From positions 2,914,501-2,978,500 of the forward strand of contig NZ_CP156084.1 in assembly GCF_040687965.1 (NCBI RefSeq): a DNA stretch of 64,000 nucleotides, read 5' to 3'. The position numbers and the translations under genes were made by a program. Every line of letters starts with the position of its first letter. Position 1 is the stretch's first letter. This document shows positions 7,102-16,586 of this stretch, in pieces. The notes below the pieces were generated by a model, which was not told where the DNA came from, made no database searches, and saw only the letters and a list, made by a program, of their open reading frames with translations. Source of the DNA: Methylocystis echinoides (GTDB taxonomy: Bacteria; Pseudomonadota; Alphaproteobacteria; Rhizobiales; Beijerinckiaceae).

Positions 7102-9891
7102 ATGACTGAGGAACTGCACCCAGAGCACCCGCAGGATGAGCCGCACAAGGAGAGTGGATACGGCGGCACTGGCAATGGCCACACGACGCTATCGGTTGAG
7201 GAAGCCTTCGCCGCCGCGATTGAAGCTAAATTGGAATATGGGCCGGACGAAATCATTGCGGATGGCGAAATCCATCGTTTTGGCGAGAGCGGCGAATGGG
7301 GCAAACAACCCGGCTGGTATGTCCTCCACGCCGACGATCCGCAGCCCTTTGGCATGTTCGGTGACTGGCGCACGGGCGAGAAATACCCATGGCGCGGGCA
7401 AGAGACGCGCCCGCTGACGCCAGAGGAACGCGCGGAGCGTGATAGGCAGCGCGCCGAGCGCAATAGCGAAGAGGCTAAGAAGCAACGCGCGGCGGCGCGC
7501 GAGGCTGAAAAGATTCATCGCAAGGGGCAGGAGTATTACGGCGACGCGCTTTTCGCCAAATTCCCATATTTCAGAAGGAAAAATGTGCAAGCGCACAGTG
7601 GAGTCGCTCAAATTGACGTGAACAAAATCGCGATCCCAATCTATGATCACGAAGATGCTCGCACGACTCTAGTCTCGCTGCAATATATAACGGCCACAGG
7701 CGACAAACGCTTTCTTCCAGATGGCAAAATCAAAGGTTGCTGGTTCGAGATTGGCTTACGGCAATCACCGAATAGAAACTTGATTGTGGTTGTCGAAGGC
7801 TACGCGACCGGCGCGACGATCCATGAAACGAGCGGTCTTCCTGTGATCGTTGCGTTCAATGCGGGAAACCTCGAAGCCGTAGCGAAGAAGATCGCAGCGA
7901 AATATCCGAACGCGTTGATAATCATCGCGGGCGACGATGATTACAAAACCGAACTTAAACTTAGGAATAACACCGGCGTGGAAAGCGCGAAAGCAGCCGC
8001 CAAAGCCGTTGGCGGCGTGGCGGTTTTCCCGCCCTTCGACCGCGCTAAGGACGGCGACGAGCCGAGCGACTGGAATGATCTAGCGACGCTGATCGGCAAG
8101 GATAAGCTCGCCGAGATCTTCCGGCAGACGGTCGAAGAGGCGAAGCAGCATCGCGAGGATGATCCGCCGCCCGCGCCGCCGCCTCCGCCGCGCGATCTGC
8201 TTCCGCCGCCGCCTGATGACGCTCCGCCTCCCCCTCCTGGCGATCAGACGCCGCCTGACGATCCAGACGGCAAGGCGACCATCTATATCAGCGCCGACAT
8301 GGATGTAGATCTTATCGCCTGCGCCAAGGCGCTGATTGAATCACGTCGAGTGGAAATCTTCCAACGCGGCGGATCTCTCGTCATGCGGGGTATCATTAAA
8401 GGGAAGAGCCACACCGGAGCAGAGTTGCACGACGATGCGATTATTACCCATTGCACCGAAAGCCTGCGCGTCGTGCTGGCGGCGGCGGCCGACTTTTATC
8501 GGCTCGGCAAGAAAGGCTTTTATGTCAAATGTTATCCGCCCCTGAATTTGGCGGCGGCGCTGGCGAAGTGTTCGCCGCTGATCGGGCATTTTCCGATCTT
8601 GCGCGGTCTGACGAGCATTCCAATCATCCGCGCCGATGGCACCATATTGGACAAGCCCGGCTATGATCCGGCGACCGGCATATACTACGATCCGAAAGGG
8701 ATCGACTTCGGCGACATGCCCCATGACGCCACCATGGCGGACGCCGAAACCGCTTTGCAGAAGCTAGAGGTGCTGATCAAAGACTTCCCGTTCAAGGATG
8801 AAGCGTCTCGATCCGTGGCGCTCGCGCGCATCCTCACAGGAGTGGCGCGCAGCGCCATGAAGGTCGCGATGATGTTTTTGTATGATGCGCCTGCACCGCG
8901 CACAGGCAAGAGCAAGCTGAATGATATCGCCAGCATGATCATTTCTGGGCATGAAGCGCCAGTGATCAGCGCCACAGATGATAAGGATGAGCGCGCAAAG
9001 CAGCTTGTCTCTGCGCTTAGGGGCGGCTCTCAAACCATAACGCTCGATAATCTGCCGAACGGCGAAGCGTTAGAGAGTGAGCTACTGTGCCAAATGCTGA
9101 CGCAGGAACGCGTCGAGGTCCGAGCATTCTGCACAAACGACAAGATGATTGTCCTGCCTAACATCGCAACTGTTGTCGCGAACGGCAATAATATTGGGGT
9201 CGGCGCTGACATGACTGAGCGCACATGCCTGTGCCGCCTCGACGCCAAGATGGAATTCCCCGGCGAACGCAAGTTTGATTTCGATCCGGTTGAAGTCGTC
9301 CGCGCCGATCGGGCGAAATATGTGCGCCTCTGCCTTACAGTCCTACGGGCCCATGCGCTCGCCGGTTATCCGAAGTCAGATGAACTTTCACCTGTCGGCG
9401 GCTTCGAGGAGTGGAGCAAGTTCGTGCGCGCTGGGCTTGCATGGCTCAATCGCGCTGATCCATGTGAGTCGATGAAAGCCATCAGAGAGAGTGATCCGCA
9501 GAGAGGCAGTTTGGAAACAATTATGGAGCACTGGCATAAGGCTTTCGGCATAAGTCCAAAGACCGCAGCGGACGCGATCAAATATGCCGAGGATATGGCG
9601 AAAGGCGAATATAAGGACGAAGGCGGGAGCAGGGAGACCGTTCGCGAAGCCAATGGAGAATTCCTTGCTGCAATATCAGAAGTGGCGGCAGGCACACGCG
9701 GCGGTGTCAGTCCCGTCTCGTTTGGGAAATGGTTGAAGAAGAATGTCGGCGTGGTGATTGGCGACCTTCGTTTTTATTCACCGCCGCAAGGGAAACATAA
9801 GGGCAGCGGCAAGGTGTATCACTTGGTCACGATTAAGGAGGAGGATGAGATTCGCGCTCACGGATATGGGGGCCATGATGGCCTTATGTGA
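7102..9891 (+). CDS. TOPRIM primase / helicase-like replication protein
   Basis: This product (929 residues from ATG 7102; a GTG at 6955 would add 49) has three parts. A TOPRIM domain shows VVVEGYATG with Glu232 and IIIAGDDD at residues 274-280, the acidic residues that bind metal in bacterial and phage primases. A proline-rich linker follows at about 353-390. The C-terminal half has an ATPase-like core with a degenerate P loop (APRTGKSK, near residue 600), as in plasmid and phage primase-helicases. It probably primes and drives replication of the excised element. An N-terminal zinc-ribbon is not visible. Confidence 0.82.
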   Translation: MTEELHPEHPQDEPHKESGYGGTGNGHTTLSVEEAFAAAIEAKLEYGPDEIIADGEIHRFGESGEWGKQPGWYVLHADDPQPFGMFGDWRTGEKYPWRGQETRPLTPEERAERDRQRAERNSEEAKKQRAAAREAEKIHRKGQEYYGDALFAKFPYFRRKNVQAHSGVAQIDVNKIAIPIYDHEDARTTLVSLQYITATGDKRFLPDGKIKGCWFEIGLRQSPNRNLIVVVEGYATGATIHETSGLPVIVAFNAGNLEAVAKKIAAKYPNALIIIAGDDDYKTELKLRNNTGVESAKAAAKAVGGVAVFPPFDRAKDGDEPSDWNDLATLIGKDKLAEIFRQTVEEAKQHREDDPPPAPPPPPRDLLPPPPDDAPPPPPGDQTPPDDPDGKATIYISADMDVDLIACAKALIESRRVEIFQRGGSLVMRGIIKGKSHTGAELHDDAIITHCTESLRVVLAAAADFYRLGKKGFYVKCYPPLNLAAALAKCSPLIGHFPILRGLTSIPIIRADGTILDKPGYDPATGIYYDPKGIDFGDMPHDATMADAETALQKLEVLIKDFPFKDEASRSVALARILTGVARSAMKVAMMFLYDAPAPRTGKSKLNDIASMIISGHEAPVISATDDKDERAKQLVSALRGGSQTITLDNLPNGEALESELLCQMLTQERVEVRAFCTNDKMIVLPNIATVVANGNNIGVGADMTERTCLCRLDAKMEFPGERKFDFDPVEVVRADRAKYVRLCLTVLRAHALAGYPKSDELSPVGGFEEWSKFVRAGLAWLNRADPCESMKAIRESDPQRGSLETIMEHWHKAFGISPKTAADAIKYAEDMAKGEYKDEGGSRETVREANGEFLAAISEVAAGTRGGVSPVSFGKWLKKNVGVVIGDLRFYSPPQGKHKGSGKVYHLVTIKEEDEIRAHGYGGHDGLM

Positions 9892-10566
9892 TCCGGGGGG
9901 GGGGAGGGGGGAGGCAGGAAGCACGACCTTTGGCGTTTGTTTTTTGCCGACTCAGCCAAAAAAGACTGGAGCTTGTCGCTTGGGGGGATGGGTAGATTTA
10001 GGGGGACGCCCTACCCGCCCCGCGAGAAAAAACATACTGCAGTGCAGCATAAACTTAGGGTAGCAGGGGCGTAACACCACCCCAAATCGCCCCATCCCCC
10101 CAATTGGCTTTCAGCGTTATCTCGGGTGTGTCGTCGCATCAGATCGCGAGCAAACAGAGACGCTCGCCTTATGGTTTTTTCTCGCTCTCGCCGAGCCGCC
10201 CGCCGCCACCTGCGCGCGAGTCGTCGAAAGACGAAAGCTGAGTAGGCTTCGCGGTGTCAGCTGATACCCGGCGAGACTACCGCGCGGGCCAATTGGCCCA
10301 CATTGATGAGCGCGGCAATGAGCGCGGCGTCCATGTCCGATAACACCCGCTTATCGGACATAACTAATCCCGGTAACGCCTTGAATCATAAAGTGCTTGC
10401 CGCTGGTTGACTCTCATTATCACTTAGTAGCGCCTAAAAACCTACCCAAAACCTACCCGTTTCCAACCCTCGATGTGGTGATTTGTTACCTCACAAAACT
10501 GGCCGCCTTGCCGTCGAGCCTTGTGGTAATTAGATACCATTTCATCCCAGCATATCGGGCAGATGC
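9892..10566. other. Gene-free region between primase and terminase genes
   Basis: About 675 bp with G- and C-runs near 9893-9912 and 10013-10100 and no convincing reading frame. It holds a perfect inverted repeat at 10333-10361 and a short palindrome TCAGCTGA near 10257. Lying right after the replication gene, it is a candidate for the element's origin or for a promoter of the terminase operon; neither is proven. Confidence 0.5.
10333..10361. promoter_or_regulatory. Perfect 11-bp inverted repeat with 7-nt spacer
   Basis: ATGTCCGATAA pairs exactly with TTATCGGACAT across CACCCGC. There is no T-run on either side, so a terminator is unlikely. It could be an operator or replication-initiator site about 205 bp upstream of the terminase operon. 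Confidence 0.6.
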
Positions 10567-11094
10567 ATGTCGGATTTTCAAACTGCCATCGCACCAACAG
10601 CGTCGCAACGCTCAAAGATCACGAATGCGCGTATGCGCCCGCGCATTGGTTCGCGCGCCCTCTTGATGGAAACGGACGGCCGCACGGCATGGGCGCGCCG
10701 CTACAAGGACCTTGTGGCGCTCCTGATCGACGACCTTGGGGGCATGGCGGGCCTAACCGAATTGAAGCTCGGTCTGATCCGCCGGGCCGCGACCCTGATG
10801 CTCTCTTGCGAGAGGCTCGAAACCGATATCGCGGAAGGCCGCGAAGTGGATCTTGATTTATTGGGCCGCCTCATCGGCCACGTGCGCCGCGTCGCCGAAA
10901 CGCTCGGTCTCGACCGCGCCGTAAAAGACGTAACGCCCTCGCTCGCCGATATCGTCGCCAACTCGGCCAACCCACATCACAACGCCGCCAGAAAGGCCGC
11001 TTGTGCGCCGAGACAACCCGCTACCGTCATTGAGGCGGAACCGGCCCAGGCGCTCCACGGCGCTCCTGAGCCCATTGCGGAGGCAGGGAAATGA
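10567..11094 (+). CDS. Hypothetical protein, possible small terminase subunit
   Basis: This 175-residue protein overlaps the large-terminase start (ATGA). The middle is helical and Leu-rich (around RYKDLVALLIDDLGG and LDLLGRLIGHVRRVAETLGL), with a disordered Pro/Ala C terminus. In phages and satellites the gene immediately before TerL is often TerS, which binds DNA at the packaging site. Here that role is inferred from position only; no clear helix-turn-helix is seen. An internal ATG at 10666 could be the true start. Confidence 0.55.
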   Translation: MSDFQTAIAPTASQRSKITNARMRPRIGSRALLMETDGRTAWARRYKDLVALLIDDLGGMAGLTELKLGLIRRAATLMLSCERLETDIAEGREVDLDLLGRLIGHVRRVAETLGLDRAVKDVTPSLADIVANSANPHHNAARKAACAPRQPATVIEAEPAQALHGAPEPIAEAGK

Positions 11095-12551
11095 CGCCGC
11101 TTGTCGATCTACGCTTTGCGCTCGAAAGCGAGCATCTACTTGGCCGCGTTATGGGCGGCGTTTCCCGCGAGGCAATGCGCGCCGTGCTACTCGCGTCACA
11201 AGGCGAAGAACTGACGGAATCCGAAGGCGAGCACTACCGCAAACTGACGTCACGCGACGCCTCGCCGACCGAGCCGGTTTCCGAGCTTCACATTTTCGCA
11301 GGCAGGCGGTCGGGCAAAAGCTCCGGCTGCGCGGCGCTTGCCGTCTACGCGGCTGCTCTCTGCGATTACAGCGACCGCCTGTCTCCCGGCGAGCGCGGCG
11401 TCGTCTTGCTGATCGCCGAAAATCAGAAGCAAGCCAAGATCCTGCTTAACTACATCGTCGGCATTTTCGATAGCTCGCCCGCGCTCTCGAAGCTGATCGT
11501 CGGTCGCACCCAAACGAGCTTGTCGCTCAATAATCGTATCGACATTGAAGTTAGATCAGCTGACTTTCGCGGGCTGCGCGGCCTCACGCTCATTTGCGCT
11601 ATCGGCGACGAAATCTGTCACTGGCGCAGCGACTACAGCAGCAACCCGGCAGAGGAAATCATCATCGCCGTGCGCCCCGGTCTGATCACGACCGGCGGGC
11701 AGCTAATCACGATTGGAAGCCCCTACAGCAAGACTGGCTTCGGCTATAACACATGGCGCAAGCATTTCGGTCCGCACGGCGAAGACCCGCAGGTTCTCGT
11801 CGCCAATGGTGCGACCCTCGACTTCAACAGCACGATCCCACAACGCGAAATCGACCGCGCCATCAAGGATGATCCGGCAGCAGCGCAAAGCGAATGGTTG
11901 GGCCAGTGGAGGCAGGATGTTGAAGCCTTCATTTCGCGCGAAGTTGTCGAAGCTTGCGTCATCCCCAATCGTTTCGAACTGCCGAAGACGCCATTGGCAT
12001 ATTACCACGCGTTCTGCGACCCGAGCGGCGGCAGTGGCGACGATATGGCGCTCGCCATCGCGCACCGTGAAAACAATGTCGTGGTCCTCGACGTTCTGCG
12101 CACGATCAAACCGCCGTTCAATCCCGACGAGGCGACATACGAGTTTGCCCAAATCCTAAAAGCTTATGGCTGCATGTCTGTGCTAGGCGACCGCTATGGC
12201 GGCGAATGGCCTTCACAGCGTTTCAGCGCGCATGGGATCAACTACGTTCATTCCGAGAAAACCAAGAATGAGATTTATGTGCAGGCGCTCCCTCTTCTCA
12301 TGGGCCAGCGTTGTGAGTTGCTCGACTCACAGAAGCTTATCTCGCAGCTCTCGTCGCTTGAACGCAAATGCTCTCGCGGCGGGCGTCAATCAATCGACCA
12401 TCCGCCTTCGGGGCATGACGACGCGGCGAACGCCGCTTGTGGGGCATTGGCGTTGGCTGGCGGTTGGGCCGACGACTTCAATCTCGATGAATATGTCCGC
12501 GCATATGGAACAGACGACATCGTCCGAAGATGGGAAGCAGGAGAACGATAA
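11091..12551 (+). CDS. Phage terminase large subunit
   Basis: This 486-residue protein has the two-domain layout of TerL. The ATPase half has a Walker A-like AGRRSGKSS at residues 70-78 and a Walker B-like LICAIGDE with the catalytic acidic pair. The RNase H-like nuclease half shows CDPSGGSGDDMALAIAH, LGDRYGGEW and a late GHDDAANA, matching the acidic metal-binding residues of the family. Length is normal and all key motifs are present, so it looks functional. It would pump DNA into a procapsid, yet no capsid or portal gene is present in the element. Confidence 0.88.
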   Translation: MTPLVDLRFALESEHLLGRVMGGVSREAMRAVLLASQGEELTESEGEHYRKLTSRDASPTEPVSELHIFAGRRSGKSSGCAALAVYAAALCDYSDRLSPGERGVVLLIAENQKQAKILLNYIVGIFDSSPALSKLIVGRTQTSLSLNNRIDIEVRSADFRGLRGLTLICAIGDEICHWRSDYSSNPAEEIIIAVRPGLITTGGQLITIGSPYSKTGFGYNTWRKHFGPHGEDPQVLVANGATLDFNSTIPQREIDRAIKDDPAAAQSEWLGQWRQDVEAFISREVVEACVIPNRFELPKTPLAYYHAFCDPSGGSGDDMALAIAHRENNVVVLDVLRTIKPPFNPDEATYEFAQILKAYGCMSVLGDRYGGEWPSQRFSAHGINYVHSEKTKNEIYVQALPLLMGQRCELLDSQKLISQLSSLERKCSRGGRQSIDHPPSGHDDAANAACGALALAGGWADDFNLDEYVRAYGTDDIVRRWEAGER

Positions 12552-12582
12552 CGCAGCTTCCCAAAATTGAAAGGTAAATGCA

Positions 12583-13161
12583 ATGACTCTCGACACGCTC
12601 AAACACGTTCGTGCAATGCAGGAAACGAGTATGGCGCTCGAATCCCAACTCCGCGACGCAGGCGCTTACACCCGCGACTGCGCCAGAGTGTATGACGCCA
12701 TCGCTCGCGGCCACAAGAGCGGAATCGCTTTGCTTTGGGGCGCGGATGGAAAGATGGAAATCGTCGATTTGAACGGGGGCAGTAAGCATGTGTCCGTAAC
12801 CGACGAAGGCGAGCATGTGACCATCGAAACGAACTTCGAGGGCTGGCACAACCCCGGCCGCGAAGAGAAGCGCCGCGACGATACCAGTAAGATCACCACA
12901 GAAGCGGGCGAAGCGCCGTATCGTCAAGTGGCGGGCGAGGAATTCGCCAAGGGCTCAGCGCGTTCGCATGAACGCGAGAACGCGACCAAGGGGCGTTTCG
13001 AGCCGCAGACTCACGCCGCCGATAAAGCACTCGCCGTGCGCCTTGCCGAAAAACGCAAACAGATGACCGCTGACGCCAAGCGTTTTACCGCCGAGCAATA
13101 TGCCCGGAACGAACGCATCGCCGCCGCCATGAAAGAGCGCAGTGCACAGATTCATCGTTGA
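12583..13161 (+). CDS. Hypothetical protein after terminase
   Basis: This 192-residue hydrophilic protein lies 31 bp after the terminase gene with a reasonable Shine-Dalgarno (AAGGTAA). The first half looks globular, with a strand-rich GIALLWGADGKMEIVDLNGG segment. The second half is charged and probably helical and disordered. There is no signal peptide and no membrane segment, and no family is recognised. Position suggests it belongs to the packaging operon. Confidence 0.65.
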   Translation: MTLDTLKHVRAMQETSMALESQLRDAGAYTRDCARVYDAIARGHKSGIALLWGADGKMEIVDLNGGSKHVSVTDEGEHVTIETNFEGWHNPGREEKRRDDTSKITTEAGEAPYRQVAGEEFAKGSARSHERENATKGRFEPQTHAADKALAVRLAEKRKQMTADAKRFTAEQYARNERIAAAMKERSAQIHR

Positions 13162-13169
13162 CAAAGGCT

Positions 13170-13195
13170 GGCTTACAATCGGGCGATTGTAAGCC
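13170..13195 (+). promoter_or_regulatory. Perfect hairpin, 11-bp stem and 4-nt loop
   Basis: GGCTTACAATC and GATTGTAAGCC flank GGGC. It starts 9 bp after one stop codon and ends 20 bp before the next ATG. No U-tract follows, so it may be an attenuator, RNA-stability hairpin or operator rather than a simple terminator. Confidence 0.65.
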
Positions 13196-13214
13196 AAAAC
13201 CCCGGAGCGCCCCC

Positions 13215-14021
13215 ATGGGCACAACATTAATCCAAAACCCGCGTAAAACTCTTGCAGCGGCCATCGAAATCAACGCCGAGGCGCTCGCCGCCATGCACAG
13301 TGTGGAGCTAACCCTGCAAAAGGCGCGCGACCTGCATTGCGGGCTACTGGCGCAGAAGGCGGACGCGTTTACGAATCTCGACAACTCCATTGCGTCGGCG
13401 CGCGCCGCCAACTTGAAGCGCGTTCTCGAAGGGGGCGATGAAGAGGCGCACCTATTGACGCAAGAGCCGCAAGGCTTCGCCGCTGCGAAGATCGCGCGTG
13501 AGCAACTAGACGAAAAGATTCAGGCGGTCGAAGCCAGCCTGCCGACGCTGGAATCAGAACTGATCGAAGCGCGCAAAGCGGCTGAAATGGCCGACTTCCA
13601 TTTGGATCAAGCCCGCGCCGCCGTGTTCGCTTATGAGGCCGAAAAGCTCGCCATCGAATTCCACGAGCGCCTTCACGACCTGCGGCTTGCAAGCATCCGC
13701 TTGGCGGCGATGGCGAACCGCCCGATGAAACGCAATCCAGCCGTGCAACGTTCTGACGGTCCATACTATGGGGGCGGAAGCACCACGATTCCCATGCCTC
13801 CGAGCGTCCTCGAAGCTGTCGCCGAGCCCATAATGGGAAACTTCGATCGAAAGACGCCTCCCGCCCGCAAGAATGAAATCGCCGCCGCCGTCTCGGAATG
13901 GTGGGGCGCGTTGCGAAATGATCCGAATGCGACTCTCAGCGCGGAGACAAAAGAGGGGCTGTTTCTGTCTCGCGTTCGGTCCAATGTATCCGACGCTTCC
14001 GACGTTTCAGGCGCGGGATAA
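13215..14021 (+). CDS. Coiled-coil hypothetical protein
   Basis: This 268-residue protein starts at an ATG with CGGAG eight bases upstream; a TTG at 13158 would run through the hairpin and is less likely. Residues around 25-160 are Ala/Glu/Leu-rich and predicted as a long coiled coil (for example KIQAVEASLPTLESELIEARK). The C terminus is Gly/Ser/Pro-rich and then charged. There is no signal peptide. Long coiled-coil proteins occur as phage scaffolds or tail-related parts, but I cannot assign one here. Confidence 0.65.
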   Translation: MGTTLIQNPRKTLAAAIEINAEALAAMHSVELTLQKARDLHCGLLAQKADAFTNLDNSIASARAANLKRVLEGGDEEAHLLTQEPQGFAAAKIAREQLDEKIQAVEASLPTLESELIEARKAAEMADFHLDQARAAVFAYEAEKLAIEFHERLHDLRLASIRLAAMANRPMKRNPAVQRSDGPYYGGGSTTIPMPPSVLEAVAEPIMGNFDRKTPPARKNEIAAAVSEWWGALRNDPNATLSAETKEGLFLSRVRSNVSDASDVSGAG

Positions 14022-14586
14022 CTGGCCGCTGTCTATCTCACGTATCCACGATACGGAAAGCGTCGTATTCCAATTCGGTCCCGTTGGGCTTTCGCGCTTT
14101 TCCCAACGGACGCGCGGAACGCAAGCCTTCCTGTCTTGCATCCCTGCGCGAGCTGGGAGACGTGGGGCGTCTCGGGATGCGGCGCTCTGCGATTCCCACA
14201 TATTTGAACAGCGGCGCGGACATGGTTGCCAGTATCTCTATCGCGTCGCCCAGAATTCCGCGTGATCCATTAGATTGCGCGGGGCTCGCCCTATCACTTG
14301 GTGAACGAACGACGCGGAGCTCGCTTAGCCGTTCTTCCTAGTAACAAATAAGATTGCCCCTCATCGCCAGTTCAAAGCGATCACGATATCGCCACGGCAA
14401 AGAAGAGCGCCGCCGCCACGATAGGCGTGAACATGACAGGGAATCAGTAAAGATACTTAATCCTAAAGATACTTAATCCTCTTGAACACCCATCCTAAAA
14501 GGCGCCTGGCAGCGCCTTCGTACCGCCTTATTTCCTGACCTGAAGCGCCGAAAGGCAGCTTCGTACAAACCATGGAGTATTTGCTC
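14022..14586. other. Intergenic stretch with a 16-bp tandem duplication
   Basis: About 565 bp separating the phage-like genes from the cargo genes. Overlapping frames here have no coding character that I can trust. It ends with a 16-bp tandem repeat and the leader of the secreted repeat protein. Confidence 0.5.
14449..14480. repeat. Exact 16-bp tandem duplication
   Basis: TAAAGATACTTAATCC occurs twice back to back, about 107 bp before the secreted repeat protein gene. It could be promoter-proximal slippage or a doubled binding site. Confidence 0.75.
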
Positions 14587-14886
14587 ATGAGGAAGCTCCT
14601 TCTCATTCCCACCATTCTGGCCCTTTCAACGAGCTTCGCCTTTGCGCTCGATCTGAGCCAGTGGGCGAGCGTCAAACAGTCGATTGGCGACACCTCGAAG
14701 GGCGGCTTCGCGCTTAACAAGGCGTTCGTCGTGCAGGCACAGGTCCCGGTGAACCAATACAATGGCGATCTTTCGCAGAAGGCGAGCGTCAAACAGTCGA
14801 TTGGCGACACCTCCAAGGGTGGCGATGCCATCAACAAGGCGACCGTGATCCAGGCTCAGGTTCCGCTGAACTTCGGCGCTCCGTGA
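14587..14886 (+). CDS. Small secreted repeat protein, paralogue of the gene at 1-255
   Basis: This 99-residue precursor has a signal peptide (MRKLLLIPTILALSTSFAFA) and two tandem units of about 40 residues. Each contains QSIGDTSKGG, then NKAxVxQAQVP. The start at 14587 matches the paralogue, and GGAG lies ten bases upstream. The mature protein is small, polar and Gly/Gln/Asn-rich. The NxAxxxQ spacing recalls curlin strands, so a fibre or surface role is possible but unproven. It is carried within the mobile element while its relative is just outside, implying exchange between host and element. Confidence 0.78.
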   Translation: MRKLLLIPTILALSTSFAFALDLSQWASVKQSIGDTSKGGFALNKAFVVQAQVPVNQYNGDLSQKASVKQSIGDTSKGGDAINKATVIQAQVPLNFGAP

Positions 14887-15002
14887 GAATAGCTCTGCGG
14901 TCTTGAAGTAGATCGCGGTCAATATGGCCGCGATCTCACCTCCAAAAGCGATTGAATGGCGATCTGTCATCGCCATCGACGACGAAAGCGGGGGAATAGA
15001 AA

Positions 15003-15338
15003 ATGAAATATTGGCTTATTCCCGTTCTTGCTTGCATCGGCGTCGGCCAGGCGCACGCGGGCGATTTCATCAGCGTCAAGCCGAGCTTCATCGGCGTCAA
15101 CTTCGGAAACAACCCGCTTTTGAGCGCCAAGGCCGGGGTGTCGCTGGGCCAACACAACACCGACAACACCACCCAGACCAGCCGCGTTAATTTCTACGGC
15201 GTCCAACAAGTCGCCATTGGCAAGGCAGGCAGCTCCCTCAGTAACGATACGACGGTCACTCAAGTCGGGAAACAAAGCTACGCGGGCGTTGGCCAGCACA
15301 TTGAGTCGTTGCCTCCTTTGCCATCCGGTCAACCCTAG
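15003..15338 (+). CDS. Small secreted Asn/Gln/Ser-rich protein
   Basis: This 111-residue precursor follows the secreted repeat protein by 116 bp, with a strong GGGGGA ribosome site. It has a signal peptide (MKYWLIPVLACIGVGQAHA). The mature part is rich in Gly, Gln, Asn, Ser and Thr, with repeated short motifs such as GQHNTDNTTQT, VQQVAIGKAG and VTQVGKQSYAGVGQ. These resemble curlin-type QxGxxN strands loosely. It is probably exported together with the preceding protein. No transporter or nucleator gene is near. Function is unknown. Confidence 0.7.
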   Translation: MKYWLIPVLACIGVGQAHAGDFISVKPSFIGVNFGNNPLLSAKAGVSLGQHNTDNTTQTSRVNFYGVQQVAIGKAGSSLSNDTTVTQVGKQSYAGVGQHIESLPPLPSGQP

Positions 15339-15404
15339 TTGGCGCGGCGGTCCAATAAACGGGGCGCAGGAAATATCGCTGACGATGGCGTGTGGGGGTG
15401 GGCC

Positions 15405-15821
15405 ATGTTTGCATCAGATTGGCCTCATATCGACCACGAATGGCGCAACTGTAAACGCGCTATTCTAGCCTATCACGTCGGAGGCTGGCGCGAGGGGGAG
15501 TCGCCGCTGGACGCCCTCGCCCGGGCTCTGGGCGTTTCGGCGCAGAACATTCGATTAGAACCGACCGACTCCGCGGCCAACGAACTTGAACAGCTTTCGG
15601 CCTGTCTGGGGGTGGGCTGGGGTGAATTTCCTGGGCTTAACATCGCGGAAGTTGTCTCCCTCGCGATATCAGCACTCAATGAAAAGCTCAGAGTAGTTCC
15701 GCCCGAGGTTTGCGCCTTTTTTGGCGCGCCGCAACAACTTGAGCCTTTCCCGCTAGGGCGTTCAAGTGAGGGCGTCGCGAGAGCGCGACGCGAGAGGCTT
15801 CCTATTGTACTCGAGCTATAA
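15405..15821 (+). CDS. Hypothetical protein
   Basis: A 138-residue product if translation starts at ATG 15405, which has a G-rich leader. A TTG at 15339, directly after the previous stop, would add 22 residues. It is acidic and helical with no signal peptide (GWREGESPLDALARALGVSAQNIRLEPT). A segment around DALARALGVSAQNIR has the look of a helix-turn-helix, but the match is weak. No family is recognised. Confidence 0.5.
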   Translation: MFASDWPHIDHEWRNCKRAILAYHVGGWREGESPLDALARALGVSAQNIRLEPTDSAANELEQLSACLGVGWGEFPGLNIAEVVSLAISALNEKLRVVPPEVCAFFGAPQQLEPFPLGRSSEGVARARRERLPIVLEL

Positions 15822-16586
15822 TTCGGTAGTGAGCTCATGACGTTCCCAGAGCAATTGACCGGGAGCATGTTGCGGGCGTAGGGCGACGTTCCGGCCCTCG
15901 CGGCGGCACAAGTCGTAAGCCGCGCGGGCTTCCGCAGCCCCTCACCGTCATGTTAAAGGCGACGGTCAGCTTTAACTCTTCTTCTGCCGAGTTACCAGAT
16001 GGGAAGCCCCGTGGTACGCGAAACGGACGAGGCATAGGTTAACCCTCCCATATTTCACCCCTGCGCCAGCGCCCGCCGCTGCGGCGAGGAATCCATGAAC
16101 AGCACGGGAGGGGCGGCAAGATCACTCCCGGGCTTCGTTTTGCTACGCCAATGCCATCGCCAATGCCGAGAATTCTGCTACACCGCGTTTGAGCGCGCGA
16201 CGATATTGTGAACAGGAGGAGGGAACCCGGCGGGGGGCGGCTCGATCTTCCAAAAGCCATCGGGCGGGCGGCCTTCCGACTGCGCTTCCGAGAAAACGAA
16301 GGTGAAGCCGCCGAGAGGGGTTTCAAGACTCCGGCGGCTTCGTGTCGGCGCGTATGGCAGGGGGGCTTTAAAGACCGTGGCATGTCTCCTGATCGCTACG
16401 AAGCCCGTATGTGCGGGCACGCACAGCACAGAGAGAAACTTGTGAACGGCATTAATATGATTCACGCCATTGGACTTTGTTTTCGCTTCCGCTTGTCTTT
16501 GTGGGGGACGCGAAAAATTGCAGTCGGCGCGAACGATTATGTCGAGCGGCAAGTTAAGCACGTAAAGCAAAAATAAAGGTATAATC
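15822..16586. other. Intergenic stretch before the NepR-like genes
   Basis: About 765 bp. Open frames exist on both strands, including one on the minus strand from 16588 to 16178 with a hydrophobic start. Their composition and lack of ribosome sites give no support, so I call no gene. The last 100 bp are more AT-rich and likely hold the promoter of the first NepR-like gene. Confidence 0.45.
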
